From contig CM007990.1 of NCBI GenBank assembly GCA_002189035.1, forward strand, positions 4,774,001 to 4,838,000: a DNA stretch of 64,000 bases, given 5' to 3'. The notes under the pieces are model-generated. The model ran no database searches and had not been told where the DNA came from. It saw nothing but the letters and a program-made list of their open reading frames with translations. The first letter of the stretch is position 1, and each line of letters begins with the position of its first letter. The stretch is from Utricularia gibba (Eukaryota; Streptophyta; Magnoliopsida; Lamiales; Lentibulariaceae). Made by a program: the position numbers and the translations under genes. Shown piece by piece: positions 14,856 to 28,200 of this stretch.

Positions 14856-16634
14856 TTACAAACACTGGTTGTGCATCTGAAAGTCTCCGGCTTTGGAGTG
14901 TACACCGCGGTAAACAGCTCCTGGGCATAGCTCACCTATGGAATCGATATAGCGGTAACCATTGTACTCTCTCAGACAAGTCCAGCCACGCCGAGCTAGG
15001 AACCCGTGGAAATCATCATCGGTGTAGAATGTCTTATCCTCGGAGTGGACTGGCATGTGACTGGATTCTTCATAATAGCATACTTTCACAGTCACACCTG
15101 CAATTATAGGAGCCGCCAGATGAAGGTGAGGGACTTTATGGTTCCTTCTCAATCAAGCACTGTGGTTTAGAGATGCCTCACCTTCATCAACATGTATGGT
15201 GTAGTTTCCCAGAGGCATGTTCCTGTCGATTGCCCGGATGACATTGTCCTCATCTTCCAACCAAAAGGCACGCTTGGTTCTTAGTCCAAAAGCAGATTTT
15301 ATGGCTTCTTTAATGGCATCTGAGGATGCGTCGATCCCAACTCTCTTTGTGTATGCCATAAATTTAACAATTATCACCCTCCCTTCGTATGGGTTGCTAT
15401 CTTCACCTAAAGAAAATGGAACCACTCTTGAAGTTAAATGTATGGTTCGGGCCATGTTGAGCTGTTACTTGAACCAATGCAAATAAATTCCCCTAACCAG
15501 ATCCAGGAGTTCCTCTCCAATTCCAAGGAGATACTCCCTCTGCCCCAATAGTGTCAGCTGCGGCTATGGCAAGAGGATGTCCCTCGTGATCCAAACTCCT
15601 TTCCAGATTTAAGGTTGATCTGCCATTAGCTAGAAATTTCCACAAGACATAAAGCCCACGTCAGAAGCAAAATACTCTCATTAAACTTCGATATGAAACA
15701 TAGAACATGATGGATGTGCTATCCTTCCTAAATGAATTAAAAATAAATAGCAAAGAATCTAGATGCCGAAGGTCACCTTCGACTGGACCAAAAGTAAGAC
15801 TGGTTTCATCAATAGCTGCATGGGAAAATTCGAAATTTGTTATGTTTGTCAAACATAAAACAGGGGAACTCGGGAAAACTATACATTCTTTGCACATGAA
15901 GCAAATAAGAGGGGGGGGGGGGGGGGATACATACATCAAATAAAACAAGCAAGAGATCGAAGAATAATGTTTGTCATTGCAAGCATAGAGCATCTTAAAC
16001 CAAAGAATAGGATGTTAGAATCAAAACTTAAACCTTTATCTGCGAAATTCATAAAGGAATCGACTTTAGAAGCTCCAGCATTATTGGAAACTGAAGGGTT
16101 TTTCCAACTCGGCCCATTTTTGTTCCTCTCATTCAGGATCTCCTCAATATCTTTGTAACAATTCAGCTTTGCAGACCCATTCCCACTTCCATCTGGACTG
16201 TTGTGCTTAGCTTTCTTGTACTCCTTCAACAAATTCCTCCACTTGTCAGTGCACATCGTCGGCGATCTATCAAACCCCTTTTCCTTCATTTTCATGGAAA
16301 TATTTTCCCACAAGTGTTTGTTAGACTTAGAAGTATTGAACAGCAAATCAATGTCCTTACGAAGAGAAACGAGAAGCCGAGTTTCTTCCTGAACCCAAGT
16401 CTCAGCTCGCTTCTTAGGGCCGGATGAACATCCTGGATTCGAGTGGTTATGGTTAAAGGTGTTCGAATGATCATCTCCGCCGTTGTTGTCGGGGACCACA
16501 ACGTCCGTGAGTTGGAGACTCGATTCAGCGGGGACTGGGATGATCATGTTATTCTGATGAGGCGATTCTTGTTTGCCATTGTAGAAATCGAGAGCCAATT
16601 CCTCTTCAGCTGACCTCTTATCGGACATAAACAT
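14856..16634 (-). CDS. GT-1: Trihelix transcription factor GT-1
   Basis: Nuclear DNA-binding protein that recognises GT elements in light-regulated promoters. The start at 16634 gives [12 protein letters not shown], aligned with the N-terminus of Arabidopsis GT-1. An upstream in-frame extension exists but has no ATG. The trihelix domain (about residues 78-150) is very well conserved: [55 protein letters not shown]. After [12 protein letters not shown] come short exons giving [13 protein letters not shown], then [20 protein letters not shown] and [12 protein letters not shown], then the C-terminal domain: [39 protein letters not shown] and [15 protein letters not shown]. It ends shortly after the family's PGAVYRGV. 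The joins I checked keep frame. One intron contains a run of 16 G at 15911-15926. It could be GT-1 or its paralogue GT-4. Confidence 0.92.
15911..15926. repeat. G16 homopolymer in a GT-1 intron
   Basis: Sixteen consecutive G on the plus strand inside an intron of the minus-strand GT-1 gene. Length is likely variable or unreliable. Confidence 0.9.
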
Positions 16635-16650
16635 GGTTTCCCCTGTGCCA

Positions 16651-17018
16651 ACTGCCAACTCACTCTTCTTCTTCCCGGAATTGGGATTTCTCCCAAGTAG
16701 GGTTCTGGGTTTCTGCAATTCCACAGAATCATTCCCTAACGGGTCTGTCGATTCGGGCCGACCCTAGGCCCATTTCTGCTCACTGAAATAGTAAAAACAT
16801 GGGCTCACTGCCCATCTTCACGAAACTGCCAACTCTCTCTTCTTCTTCCCGGAATTGGGGATTTTTCTCAAGTAGGGTTCTGGGTTTCTGCAATTCTGAT
16901 CACTGAAATAGTAAAATCATTCTCTAACGGGTCTGTCGATTCCGGCTGATCCTAGACCCATTTCTGCTCACTGAAATTGTAAAAACATGGGCTCACTGCC
17001 CACCTTCACAAAACTGAG
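16651..17018. repeat. Two-copy tandem duplication (about 174-188 bp units) upstream of GT-1
   Basis: The block beginning ACTGCCAACT at 16651 recurs at 16825. Further landmarks repeat: the stretch beginning GGGTCTGTCGATT (16741 and 16930) and GTAAAAACATGGGCTCACTG (16791 and 16979). The offset grows from 174 to 188 bp because of a small insertion in the distal copy near 16896-16912. Divergence is low, so the duplication looks recent. The proximal copy starts 17 bp upstream of the GT-1 start codon, so the duplicated unit includes the 5' leader and probably the core promoter. Each copy carries an AACCCTA telo-box-like motif on the minus strand. Confidence 0.85.
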
Positions 17019-17818
17019 TCTGAGACCTCTCCAGACCACCATGCAGGAGACTTTCAACCATTGTTCCAGACACAGGGACCATGCTGCAGCTATCCCATCT
17101 CAAAGGGATGAATGTTCGAAGATGCTTCTCCGACCTACAGCTCATTGAATTATGGTTTGCTTATTATCAAGGTTTTGGGTGAAAACATTCATGTATCTCT
17201 GCACTACACAAAAATGGGGTGACTGCAGAAACATTACGAGCATCCCACGGCACTGTTCTCATGTGAAATCATTTATGTTGGAAAAAATTAAAAAGAAAAA
17301 GCACCAGAAAGAGCCAGAGGTTTTCTACAGACGACAAGGGAAAAAGATCCTAGTTGTCACCAAAAAGCAAAGTGCTAAAGCACAAAAAAAAAAAAAAAAA
17401 AAGAAGCGGCGAAGGGTGAGATAATGGCTTCTTTCTATTTGCATTTTCTGTTTCTCGAATATTTGGGGCATCATCAGACAGAGGGATGGCATTCAAAAAA
17501 GCTGTATTTCAATTCTGTAATTTCACGCTTCTGGCAGACGCTACACGTGGATGCTCTCTTCTGTAGTTTTGGGTTGGATGAAGTTAGATGAATTTCATTG
17601 AAAACTTATACGTATATGAAGCGAATTTGTTGTCTTTTTACCAAAAAGGGAGAATCAAAGCTTCATCTGGAAATGAGTGTGAACACCACTTTTACTTTAG
17701 TTGAACGATGCTAATCTCTTAATCAAAAAGGCCATTGGTCAGCAAAGCTCAAGGTATTCTGCTCTCTGTGGCCTGAAGAAAAATGCTGTGAAGGCGAGAT
17801 TTTTCTTTAATCTTCGAT
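17019..17818. other. Divergent promoter region GT-1 / LRR receptor kinase
   Basis: Head-to-head spacer beyond the duplication. It contains an A-rich run near 17384-17402 and no supported gene. It should include the promoter of the plus-strand receptor kinase. Confidence 0.5.
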
Positions 17819-20800
17819 ATGGAAATCGGGCCAAAGTTCTTGGTTCTGCTTCTCTTGCTGATTCCTTCTGGTTTTAGCCAGGTTACAGGTAAGTGGAAAC
17901 ATGTATTTTTGTTGCTTAGGTTGTTTTCACGTCGATCTGAAGCTACCCTTTATCTCATTCTTTGCAAAAACGAAGATTTCGTGAGTATAGACTGTGGAGC
18001 TGCGAGTAACTATACAGATAACCGGACGGGCTTGCCTTGGATTTCTGATGCTGGAGTTCAAAGCCAGGGTTTATCGATCAGAGTTGGGGACGCATATGGG
18101 AACTCTGTCCAGTATGAAACAAGGAGGGATTTCCCAACAGACAACAAGAAGTATTGCTATAGGCTTGTTACAGAAGAAAGAAGGCGATATTTGGTTAGAG
18201 CAACGTTCCTGTATGGGAATCCAGTAACTGAGGGAACGTATCCCAAGTTTCAGCTATATCTGGATGCTACAAAATGGGCCACTGTTACTGTGATGGAAGC
18301 TTCAAGAGTTTACATTAAGGAAATGATAATCAGGGCTCCTTCCAAGTTTATCGATGTATGCTTATGCTGTGCAACCACAGGTTGTCCATTGACTCATTTG
18401 ATTTCACAGATATGGAACAGAAAACTTCACAGTGTTTGTCCTTGTCACAGGTTCTCCATTTATATCTACAATTGAATTGAGGCCCTTGAACCTGTCAATG
18501 TATGCAACAGACTATGAAGATGATTTTTACTTGAAAGTAGCTCAAAGAATAGATTTTGGTGCCTTTACACCAGAAGCCATAAGGTAATTACTTCTCATAG
18601 TGAAAAAGATCAATTCTTATATGGGTTGTAGATGTATAATTTCAGGATACTAGGAATTGATACTTTCATGTGTCTCAGGTATCCTGATGATCCTTACGAC
18701 CGTATATGGGAATCAGATCTTGATCGGCGGCCTAACTTTCTAGTTGGAGTTGCCGCAGGGACGGAGAGAATCAGTACAACTAATAACATAGATGTCAATA
18801 CAAGAGAGTATCCACCAGTCAAAGTAATGCAAACTGCAGTTCTTGGTAGTAAAGGGAGCCTCACCTACAGGCTAAATCTCGAGGACTTTCCAGCTAGCGC
18901 TCGAGCTTATGCATATTTTGCGGAGATTGAAGAGTTGGGGGCAAATGAAACTAGAAAATTTAAAATGGATCAGCCTTACATGCCTGACTACAGCAATGCA
19001 GTTGTTAACGTAGCTGAAAATGCCAATGGAAGTTATACACTTTATGAACCAAGTTACATGAACGTAACTCTGGATTTTGTTCTCACATTCTCATTTGTCA
19101 AAACCCGGGATTCATCTCGAGGGCCATTATTAAATGCAATGGAGATTGCCAGATATGTAGGGATCGCTCCCAAGACAGATGAAAAAGATGGTAAAATATA
19201 AAAATTCCGAATTTTAGTTCAAGAGTAGCTGCCCCTTTTCAGCATTTGTGTTAAATGACAACTTGTTTTGGCCGACGGAAGTCAGCAACCTCAATTCCCT
19301 GCTTTTGATGTCTGGACAAAGTGTATGGGCGGAGGTAGGTGGTGATCCATGTACACCTACAAACTGGGAATGGGTGAGTTGTAGCTCCACAGCACCACCA
19401 AAAATCATCAAGATGTAAGCCAATAACACTTCCTAACTTATTTTGTAAGCCATGCTAAAAGGTGAAGATTATCATCTCTTATTATTTCATGCAGACTGCT
19501 TTCTAGATCAAATTTAACAGGTAAAATCCCTCTGGAGCTCAACAGCCTGGATGGATTGATAGAACTGTAAGCGTGCTCTAACTACCATTGAAACCTCAGT
19601 TCTCGGCTATACGCTATCCTTTAACGTTTCTGCTTCCACGTGCCCAGATGGCTGGATGGAAACTCACTCAACGGCCCCATACCGGATCTTAGTGGTCTGA
19701 TAAATTTAAAAATACTGTAAGCTCCTAAATTGACTACCTGGATCACAAAAGGTTCTTAATTTAGTTATTCAACTCTGAGTTATATTGTCTGGTCACTGCA
19801 GCCATCTAGAGAATAACCAATTGACAGGTTCGATACCTGCTTATCTGGGTAAACTGCCATCTCTACAACAACTGTAAGTAGCAACACGCTGATTTTGTTA
19901 CTGTCATGGCAAACTCAGTCCCTAAATTCTTTCTTGGCATCAAAACGAACATCTACTTTAATCATATATTTGTATCATTGTTCTTGAGACTTTAGATAAA
20001 TACTGGTGCTTCACACTTCAATGATTGTAGATGTACATGCTTGTGCAGGTATCTTCAGAACAACTCTCTGAGTGGCAAAATACCTCCATCACTGCTTAAA
20101 GGAAACATAAGTTTCGGGTGAATATACCTTCCTTATTATGTAGTGAAAATAATGTGTTAACCAAATCAAGCATCGGCCAAACTATTCTCATTGCAGCTAT
20201 GCAGGGAATCCCCATCTCATGCGAGCATCAAGAGCACATAATGCAACTGTGATTGGGATTTCAGTTGGAGTGCTCACTATCCTCTTTCTTCTCTGCATCG
20301 CAAGCCTGTATCTTCTGCATCATACCTGTAGAAGGAAACCTCTCCAAATGCATGGAAAAGGTTTTTCTTTATAAATTCAGAAAGTTTTGCAACTTCTACC
20401 TAGTGAGATTAAGATTTTGGAACACTGAGTTAACATGGTCTGGATACTCATCCCAGTCATGTGGATTTGTGTCAAAAATTAATTCAATGCTTTATTTTGA
20501 GAATCAGGTGCATCGTTGCGAGCCAGCTCCAAGGCATCAACAAGCAGGTACTTGGTCACAAGAGGTGGGACTGTGACGGAAGAAGGTGGGGCTTACTGCA
20601 TACCTCTCCCTGATATAGAAGAAGCTACAAGCAGTTTTTCAAAGAAAATTGGGAAGGGAAGTTTTGGGCCTGTGTATTATGGGAGAATGAAAGATGGGAA
20701 AGAGGTAGCAGTAAAAACCATGGCTGATACGTCTAGTCATGGTGCCAAGCAATTCTTCACAGAGGTATTGATTGTTGTGGTCTCTCTCTTGTGATGCAGT

Positions 20801-21960
20801 CTAAAATTTTAACATATTACACAAAAGTACTCACACATCCGGTTGCAGGTAGCACTTTTGTCAAGAATCCATCACAGAAATTTGGTGCCTTTAATTGGAT
20901 ACTGTGAAGAAGGGAATCAGCCTATGCTTGTATATGAGTACATGCACAATGGGTCATTAAGGGATCATGTTCATGGTTCGTATGTTCAGTTAAAAGGATT
21001 AGCTCATGAGACTATGAGAAACTGACATAAAATTGTTGACAGATGTTGAGAACAAAAAGCATCTGGACTGGCTAGTGCGTCTTCAGATAGCTGAAGATGC
21101 TGCTAAAGGTGAGAGATGCAATTTCCTTTTCTTTTCCCTTGATAAATTTAACACCTTAAGCTTTGCACACCATAGGCCTTGAGTATCTGCACACGGGGTG
21201 CAATCCAAGCATAATTCATCGAGATGTCAAAACAAGCAACATCCTGCTTGACATAAACATGAGGGGAAAGGTTTCTGATTTTGGACTCTCTAGACAAGCT
21301 GAGGAAGATCTGTCTAGTGTTGCACGTGGAACTCTGGGCTATGTTGATCCAGAGTAAGCTGGAAACCACCACAACCTGAAGCACATGACGACCATTCTTT
21401 TTTCGATTTTCTGCAGACACAGCTACTGATAATCATGTGTTTAAATCAGGTACTATGCCAGCCAGCAGCTAACAGAAAAGAGTGATGTGTATAGTTTTGG
21501 AGTTGTTCTCCTGGAACTCATCTCCGGTAGAAAGCCTGTCTCCATCGAGTATGGTTCCGACTGGAGCATCATTCATTGGGTAAGCTCATCTCTGCTAGGC
21601 AACTTCCTCTTCTACAAGAAACTGATACATTCTGTTTCCCAGGCAAGGTCACACATCCGCAAAGGAGATGTGATCAGCATCATTGATCCCAGGCTTGTGG
21701 GGTCAGTGAAAGTAGAGTCCATTTGGCGAATAGCAGAGGTTGCAACGCAATGCATCGAGCAGCACGGCTACGACAGGCCAAGGATGCAAGATATCATACT
21801 GGCAATACAAGATGCCATCAAGATTGAGAAGGGGACCGATTTATTTGGCTCCCCAGATAGTTCAAAGGCGCAGTCATCCAGGAAAACACTCCTGACAAGC
21901 TTCCTTGACATCCAAAGCCCTGATCTTTCCAATGGATCTCTAAACCCTTCAGCTAGATAA
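17819..21960 (+). CDS. Malectin-like LRR receptor-like serine/threonine kinase (At1g67720-like)
   Basis: Plasma-membrane receptor kinase. The start at 17819 gives a signal peptide ([21 protein letters not shown]). A malectin-like ectodomain follows: [59 protein letters not shown] and [21 protein letters not shown]. Next comes [15 protein letters not shown] and four leucine-rich repeats spread over short phase-matched exons (19496-20118). The membrane span is near 20255-20325. The kinase has [12 protein letters not shown] (P-loop), EVAVKTM (Lys), [12 protein letters not shown] (catalytic Asp), DFGLSRQ and [16 protein letters not shown], ending in a tail [16 protein letters not shown]. All key kinase residues are present, so it should be active. 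The activation segment [14 protein letters not shown] is about three residues shorter than I recall for At1g67720. Splice joins I checked, including [14 protein letters not shown] across 18390-18450, keep frame. The ligand is unknown. Confidence 0.92.
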
Positions 21961-23339
21961 GGAGTTCCCCTTGTCTGAATTCCTTGAAGCCCCAAATCTA
22001 GACAAGAATCAGGACATAAATGGATCTGAGTAGTGCGCTTGTTTTGTGCATGCTTTTTTGGACAATGCAGAACCAGATGATTCATCCCTAGCTATCAATC
22101 ACTTGAAAATATCACAGTGATTCCCGTGTAGCCCGGACACCAAACACTACCAACACACTCAACTGCAAGATGTGACCTGATGGGAAGTAGGTAGGTTGAT
22201 CTCATGAACGAGAGTTTTGCACAAAGCTCATGCCCATCCACGACAGTCAGCTGCATCAAGAGTGGTCGCTTTCCTCCAAAAGTCGTCTCCATCCATCATT
22301 TGCCATTGCTCATTTTGTGCAGGTTCCATCTTCCATATTTTGACTAAGTTTTTTTAATCTCTAGGAACAAAAAAAAGGTTGGGGTAGATCAACAATACTT
22401 TTCAATTATTGTTTTTAATAGTATAGAATTTGAGTGTTTGTTTTTCAATAAGCTTACTTTTGGATTTATATATTTTTTTAAGTATAAAACTATTCATATT
22501 TAATAAAAAATGATTTTTTTTCATGAAAAGAAAGCTATTTCAAACAATCAAATTCTATTTGTTTGTCTTCATGAAAAAAATTCAAATATTCTTTTTAATA
22601 AAATAAAAATTGAGATTTTACAACTCAATATAGAAAAATACTTTAAAAATTCGTTAGTTTTTTTATTGCAACAACCCTACCCCGTCCCAATGCATAAATG
22701 CTAGTAGACTCAAAAGGATCCCAATTGGAAGCTGCGAATACGACACCGTTTCATTGACCATTTAATCACAATTATATACTCGAATAATTAGGTAAACAGG
22801 CCAGCTAATCATGGCTCTCGTCCTGACTTTCCGTTACAGCAGGTTCATCAATACAAAAATATCACCTAAAAAAACCATGTTATTTCACTGAGAAATGAAA
22901 AAAAAAAAATTGTCATTGCATTCATGTCTTGCAAATAATTGGAGAGTAATGGTGTGCATCATGGCTTTTAAAGGGGAGGAGGAGAAAGTGGAGCAGGAGC
23001 TTTGAAATTGCTGTGGGAAACGCGCAACCAGAGGCAGGAACAGTCAAGCCTTTAGAGGGAGGTGATGCCCTGTCTGAAGTGAAACCCAAACTTCTGTTTT
23101 TGCCTTCTCCTCAATTCGCCCCACTTTCTTTATAAGCATCTCTTCGCTTGTATGAATGAGGAGGGGGTTATCCAGTTGGGTTTCTCGAGAAAGACTGGCT
23201 TTTGGTGCTAGCCGTAGCCACACCTTGCAGTTTTTCACTTACCCAGAAAGGGAGCCTTTCTGATTCTTTTAAAAAGCTTATAGGAAGCACTCAGAGCGTG
23301 CTGTCCTTTGAGGCGGAAGAAGGAAAAGAGAGCTGGGGG
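21961..23339. other. AT-rich intergenic region
   Basis: Contains the receptor-kinase 3' UTR and then strongly AT-rich DNA (about 22330-22680). From about 22980 the composition rises towards the promoter and leader of the RING-finger gene. No gene seen on either strand. Confidence 0.55.
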
Positions 23340-24802
23340 ATGGAGATGATGCATTACCAGCAAATGAGCAGGAGTTCATGCAGAGATTCCATCAAGGTTT
23401 TGGAGTCTGATATTCAGCATGCAAATGATCTGTAAGATGTTCTGGTTTCACCCCCTGTTTTTCTGCTCTTCCCCTTTCTGCCTCTTAATTAAGCTTCAGT
23501 TTCGTAGATTTTAGCAGCCCTTTTGTTTCTGTAACTGCATTAGAATCAACCTCTTGAAACTCCTGCTGCAAAATTGTGTATATCTCTTGGAGAGGAGTGT
23601 ATTGTTCTGCTTTCCAACTTCTGAGTAATAGTGAATGCGTGTGCTGTTGAAAGGGCTCAGGGCTTTAGTTTCATCATTCTGCAAAAATTTTTACAGAGTT
23701 GGTTTGCTTGTTACCTTTCTCTTCTTCTTCTTCGTTTTCTCCTCTCTTTTGTGTGGTTCTGGAAGCGCCATTTCACACCAGAGTCGTCGGGTTATTGATG
23801 GCACTGCTCAGTAGGATGATGTCTGCAAGACGAAAAGTCAAACACAGTGGCTGAATCCTTCCTGTAAATTGTTCTGTTCCTCAGGGCTGCTGCCATTCCA
23901 ACAGCTGAGGGAGGGATGCGTTATCAGATGAAGCTTGTTCACAACAGGCTGATGCCGCTACTCCTTTATTTTCTTCAATGGATAGATTGCTCCTGCTCCT
24001 ACAGTTGCTTTTTACCAAGATACTTGAATCTGTTTCACGTTCTCATTTATAAGGTGTGTCTCCTGGCCCCTTTTCTTCGACCCTGGTAGCACATGGAACT
24101 CAAGAGTGTCTGTTTACCAACAGGTGTATGATGGGAGGCCAAGAATGTCAACTCATGGAAGAAGAGCATCCATCAGGGAATTCTATGGTTTGTTCTGGTC
24201 CTCTTCCCCTTGTCTTGTGCCTTCGAAGTGCTCAATTTGGTTAAAACATACTGCATGATGGCAGCTGTAATACTTCCATCACTCGAACAACTTCACCACA
24301 ATCTGATGGAGGAGCTGGAGTCTGCAGATGAAGCTAATCATGCGTTGAGCACAGGGAAGAAGAAGAAGAAGAAGATGATGATGATACCAGGAGGTTCCGA
24401 ATCAGATGGAGACGACGAATGTGGAATATGCTTGGATCCCTGTAGCAGAATGGTTGTGCCTAATTGCTGCCATTCCATGTGCATCAACTGTTACCGCGAC
24501 TGGTATCAAGTGTATGCTGTTGGGTAGATGTTGCATACGCTTCATTTTTCTGGTGAAGGTTTCTCAACATCGTACTGTGTCCATTTTGCAGGAGCACAAG
24601 ATCCCAATCCTGCCCTTTTTGTCGAGGCAGCCTCAGGCGGGTTAAGTCCCAGGATTTGTGGGTTTTAACCTGCAAAGATGAGGTGATTGACAGAGAAACA
24701 ATATCAAGAGAAGAAGTGCAAAGATTCTACCTTTATATAAGGAACCTGCCCAGGGACTCCCCAGATTCAATGTTCTTAATGTATTATGAATACCTGATAT
24801 GA
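23340..24802 (+). CDS. RING-type E3 ubiquitin ligase, AIRP2-like
   Basis: Small cytosolic RING ligase related to Arabidopsis AIRP2 (At5g01520), a family linked to abscisic-acid and drought responses. Exon 1 (23340-23431) encodes CRDSIKVLESDIQHANDL. Exon 2 (about 23885-24054) gives AAAIPTAEGGMRYQMKLV, LLLYFLQWIDCS and YLNLFHVLIYK. Exon 3 (24124-24184) gives VYDGRPRMSTHGRRASIREFY. Exon 4 runs from about 24268 to 24503 and exon 5 from 24592 to 24802. The RING spans ECGICLDPCSRMVVPNCCHS, MCINCYRDW and SQSCPFCRGSLRR, with all Cys/His ligands visible. It ends with DLWVLTC and FYLYIRNLPRDSPDSMF. Before the RING, exon 4 has six lysines and three methionines in a row (24358-24387), encoded by AAG and ATG repeats that I do not recall from the family. 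Frame is intact across the joins. Confidence 0.87.
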
Positions 24803-25236
24803 TTGGGAGAAGTAGTGGAAGCCGACCAACTGCGTTTTAGAGTCTGGTAAAGGCAAACTTCTCCCATAACTTGTCTCAATAAAAACCAAATCAACCACTT
24901 TCTGTCATGGATTGCTTTTTTCTAAGATCATGAATATTATGGCAATGGATGCATGGATATGCGAATGGAAAACGAGAACTGATACAGGAACAAGAAAAGA
25001 TTGAAACTATTGTAAAACCAGATTATATTGAGTGATACATGATACCTAGTTGGTTCATCTTGGGAATCTTCTCATGATATTGCTGGGCTATACCTGAAGA
25101 ATTAGATTACCAGAAGAATATGCAATGCAATCACATGATATAGACATGAATCTGCGGTGTTCATCTGAGAACTCAATACAAAAATCAAAACTCGCTATTG
25201 ATGTGTTCATCCTAAATAGGCCAGTGGGCGGTTATT
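24803..25236. other. Convergent intergenic, 3' flanks
   Basis: Tail-to-tail spacer between the RING ligase and SDA1, with both 3' UTRs and no gene seen. Confidence 0.6.
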
Positions 25237-28200
25237 TTACTTCCATGCCTTTTTTCCACGGAACTGTTTGCCTGATCGTTGTTTCAACTTCTTCTCTTGA
25301 CGGGACTTCGCCATCTTTGACCGTTTTGCAGCGAGCGGCATGGCCTTTTTGTGTTCTTTTTGCCGGTTGCTTAAACCGCCAGTCTGATAATGAATCAAGA
25401 GGGAACACATTGGAAGATGAATTTCGAGTAAATAGATGAACTTCGAGTAAATAGGAGACATGAAGAGCTTCAATCAGAAAGCTAGCTAACCTTCTTTTGT
25501 TTTATAGCAGTACGGGATTGGTATTTCCCTCTTTCTTCCCGCCCTGCTCTAATCATTGCCAGCTTCTCGTCCTTTGTTAGCTTCCTCTTGATGTTTGCCT
25601 GTTACATTATTACAAATCCATCAGATTTGCTGAAGGTTAAAAGATGAACAACATTACCGCACCTCCAGTTTTGTGGCATCAACCCTCTTGGCGCTAAGTT
25701 GCTCAGAGTTGGGAATCTTGAAACCGTGCTGAGTAAGCAACGCTCTTGCATCATGCTTAGCCTAAAGCGCAATGTCATGAGGTCAAGAACTCACAAGACA
25801 TGATAAAGCTCGACACTAAAATGATGACCGCTAGGCTGTAGTAGGAAGGTTTTCCGTTGAGTTCAAAGGGATACAGACCTTAAGCTCCTTTATTCTTTGG
25901 AAATCCTCATTAGAAAGAATGCCATCATCTGTGTTTGCAGCTACATTATCGGTTGTTTTGGCCAATCTCTTTAGAGCACGGAGACTGTTTTGTGCAGCAT
26001 TCAGCTGCTCCTCAAAATCAGGCAACTTTCTCTTCCTGATACATGATGATTTCCTATGGTCTATACCGGCATTACCCTCAACGACATCATTACCTTCACT
26101 GGTATCACTTTCACTACCACATAATTTGTTCTCATCCACATCATCATTATCCTCACCCTCATCATCGCTGATTGCATCACTAGCACAAATTTCATCTTCT
26201 TCACTTCCATCAATTGTTTCACAATCTGAATTATTAGACATCTCAGATTTACTTTCGGGCTCCTCATTGCTTTGAGGATTCTGTTCATTCCCATCAGAAT
26301 CACCCTCATCTTGATCATCAATTGTCTCACCATCTGATTTAATTTCGGATTCCTCATTGCTTTGGGTATTATCTTCATCATCGAAGGAATCACATTTAAG
26401 CTCATCTTGATCATCATCATCATCATCATTTTGTTCCAGCAAATCAACACCGGATACATTGGCGGCAACGTGCACTTCACCATAAGCTTTGGGGCGGGCC
26501 TTAGGGTCAGAGGGCCTCCCTCTATCCTTCTTGACCAGTAGTGAAGGGCAAACCTGAAAAGATAACGTTAGCTGGTGTCCTAAACATCAGACGCCAAAAA
26601 GGAGTATGCTGTAGTCAGAAGATAAAACATACTTCTCTAAACAAAGTCAGAAGGGAACGGGCAGCAGATGAGACTGCTTTCTCATGCGACTTTCTGTACA
26701 AAACAAGGTCTTGAAGCAAATCTTCAGTCATTAACTGAGACAGAAAAAAACATTCAATAAATCTGTACCTTAAAATATGGAAATGGTCAGCATATAGTAC
26801 AAAGCAACTAAAATCAGTTACCAAGGGCATGCGCAGACAAATTTCGCGCACTACATTCAACCCAACAGATATTGCCTAGAAGAAAGATGAAATACCTCAG
26901 GAATATACAAAAAGAACTTAAATTCTCAAGACTGTTCCTCAGGATGAAGTACCTCAGGCCGTGACCGGTCATGCACAAATTGGTTAACTATTTGCTTGAA
27001 AAGTGGTTCAACAACATCAGGCGGTACCTATTGCGCAAAGCAACACAGGGGTATAACTTGGGTTGCATGCATGAAATAGTATTTATGAGCAGTATCTAGC
27101 TTGAGTAACGAATGTATATGAGTCAAGCAGAAAATACCATGTCATGGCAAGCCTGAACAGCAGCAGCAAGAAGATTGATGACATCCCATTGATGCGGCTG
27201 AAAAACAATTATAAGACCAATTAATTGGTAAAAATATTAGATTCCCATGCGTATTTGCAAGTATGCACCTGAACATATCGCTGAAAGTATGGATAGATGT
27301 TCAACAGAATTAAGCGATGAAGGCCAATGGTCCTGGCAATCACCTTGAGCATCATCATTTTTACCTGTAGGGAGACAGATTATGACGCACCTTTACAACA
27401 GCTTGGAGATCATAGATTCCATGTCGAAAAATAGATAAACTATCACCTCAAATCTTTCATTGCAAGATTGCAACCGTGAAAACAGCTTTTCAGCAAAGCC
27501 CTGCATTACGAGTGTGTACAATGTCTTTTATCAAAAACCAAGTCTTGGAAATATCACTGAAAAATGAAGGTCCCAGACAAACTTGTGCATCTTTCAAATT
27601 ATTCAGAGGGGAGTAGTAGTTGGAATCATTTTTTGCAGATGACACACGCTGCTGCTTCTTCATGCTGCGAATCACACGTTGCAATTTTGCCTTCTTTTTC
27701 TTTTTGCTTGATGTTGTACCTGTGTGGCTTGCCTGTATATTCAAAGAAAAGCATTGCCTTCGCAGAAAAGTTCTAGGGAGCATGAGGGGATAAATCTTAA
27801 CTAGTGGCTGTCAACCATCATTCATCAACATAAAGGAATGGAAACTATAAAAAGAAATTAAAAACAATACCAATTACACTCCCGAATAGATTGTTTTATT
27901 CAATAAGATAATTTCAGGATTGAATGAAAGCCATAATACCTTGTAAATGGCTTCTTTGTTAAGAACCACTTGAGACTTAGGAGCAACAGGATCATCTTCA
28001 CTTCCAGAATCATCTGTATCCTCATCATCTTCAATCTTCTCTAAATCAAGCAGAAACGACAAAACAGCTTTCATGATCCTAACAATGTAGGAAGCAAGAA
28101 AATGTCAATATATGAACTGAATGATAAAGTGCGGAAGTGAGTATAAGATATCTGACCTTGGGGACGCGTGAAAGGATGCCATGCATATTGCATTTGCCGT

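Noticed and set aside
16635-16724. In-frame N-terminal extension of GT-1
   Set aside because: No ATG begins it, and orthologues start at the Met-Phe-x-Ser-Asp-Lys position used here.
26061-26483. Met- and Ile-rich open frame on the minus strand
   Set aside because: It is the shifted frame of the Asp/Glu-rich GAT/GAA block of SDA1; the acidic frame is the real one.
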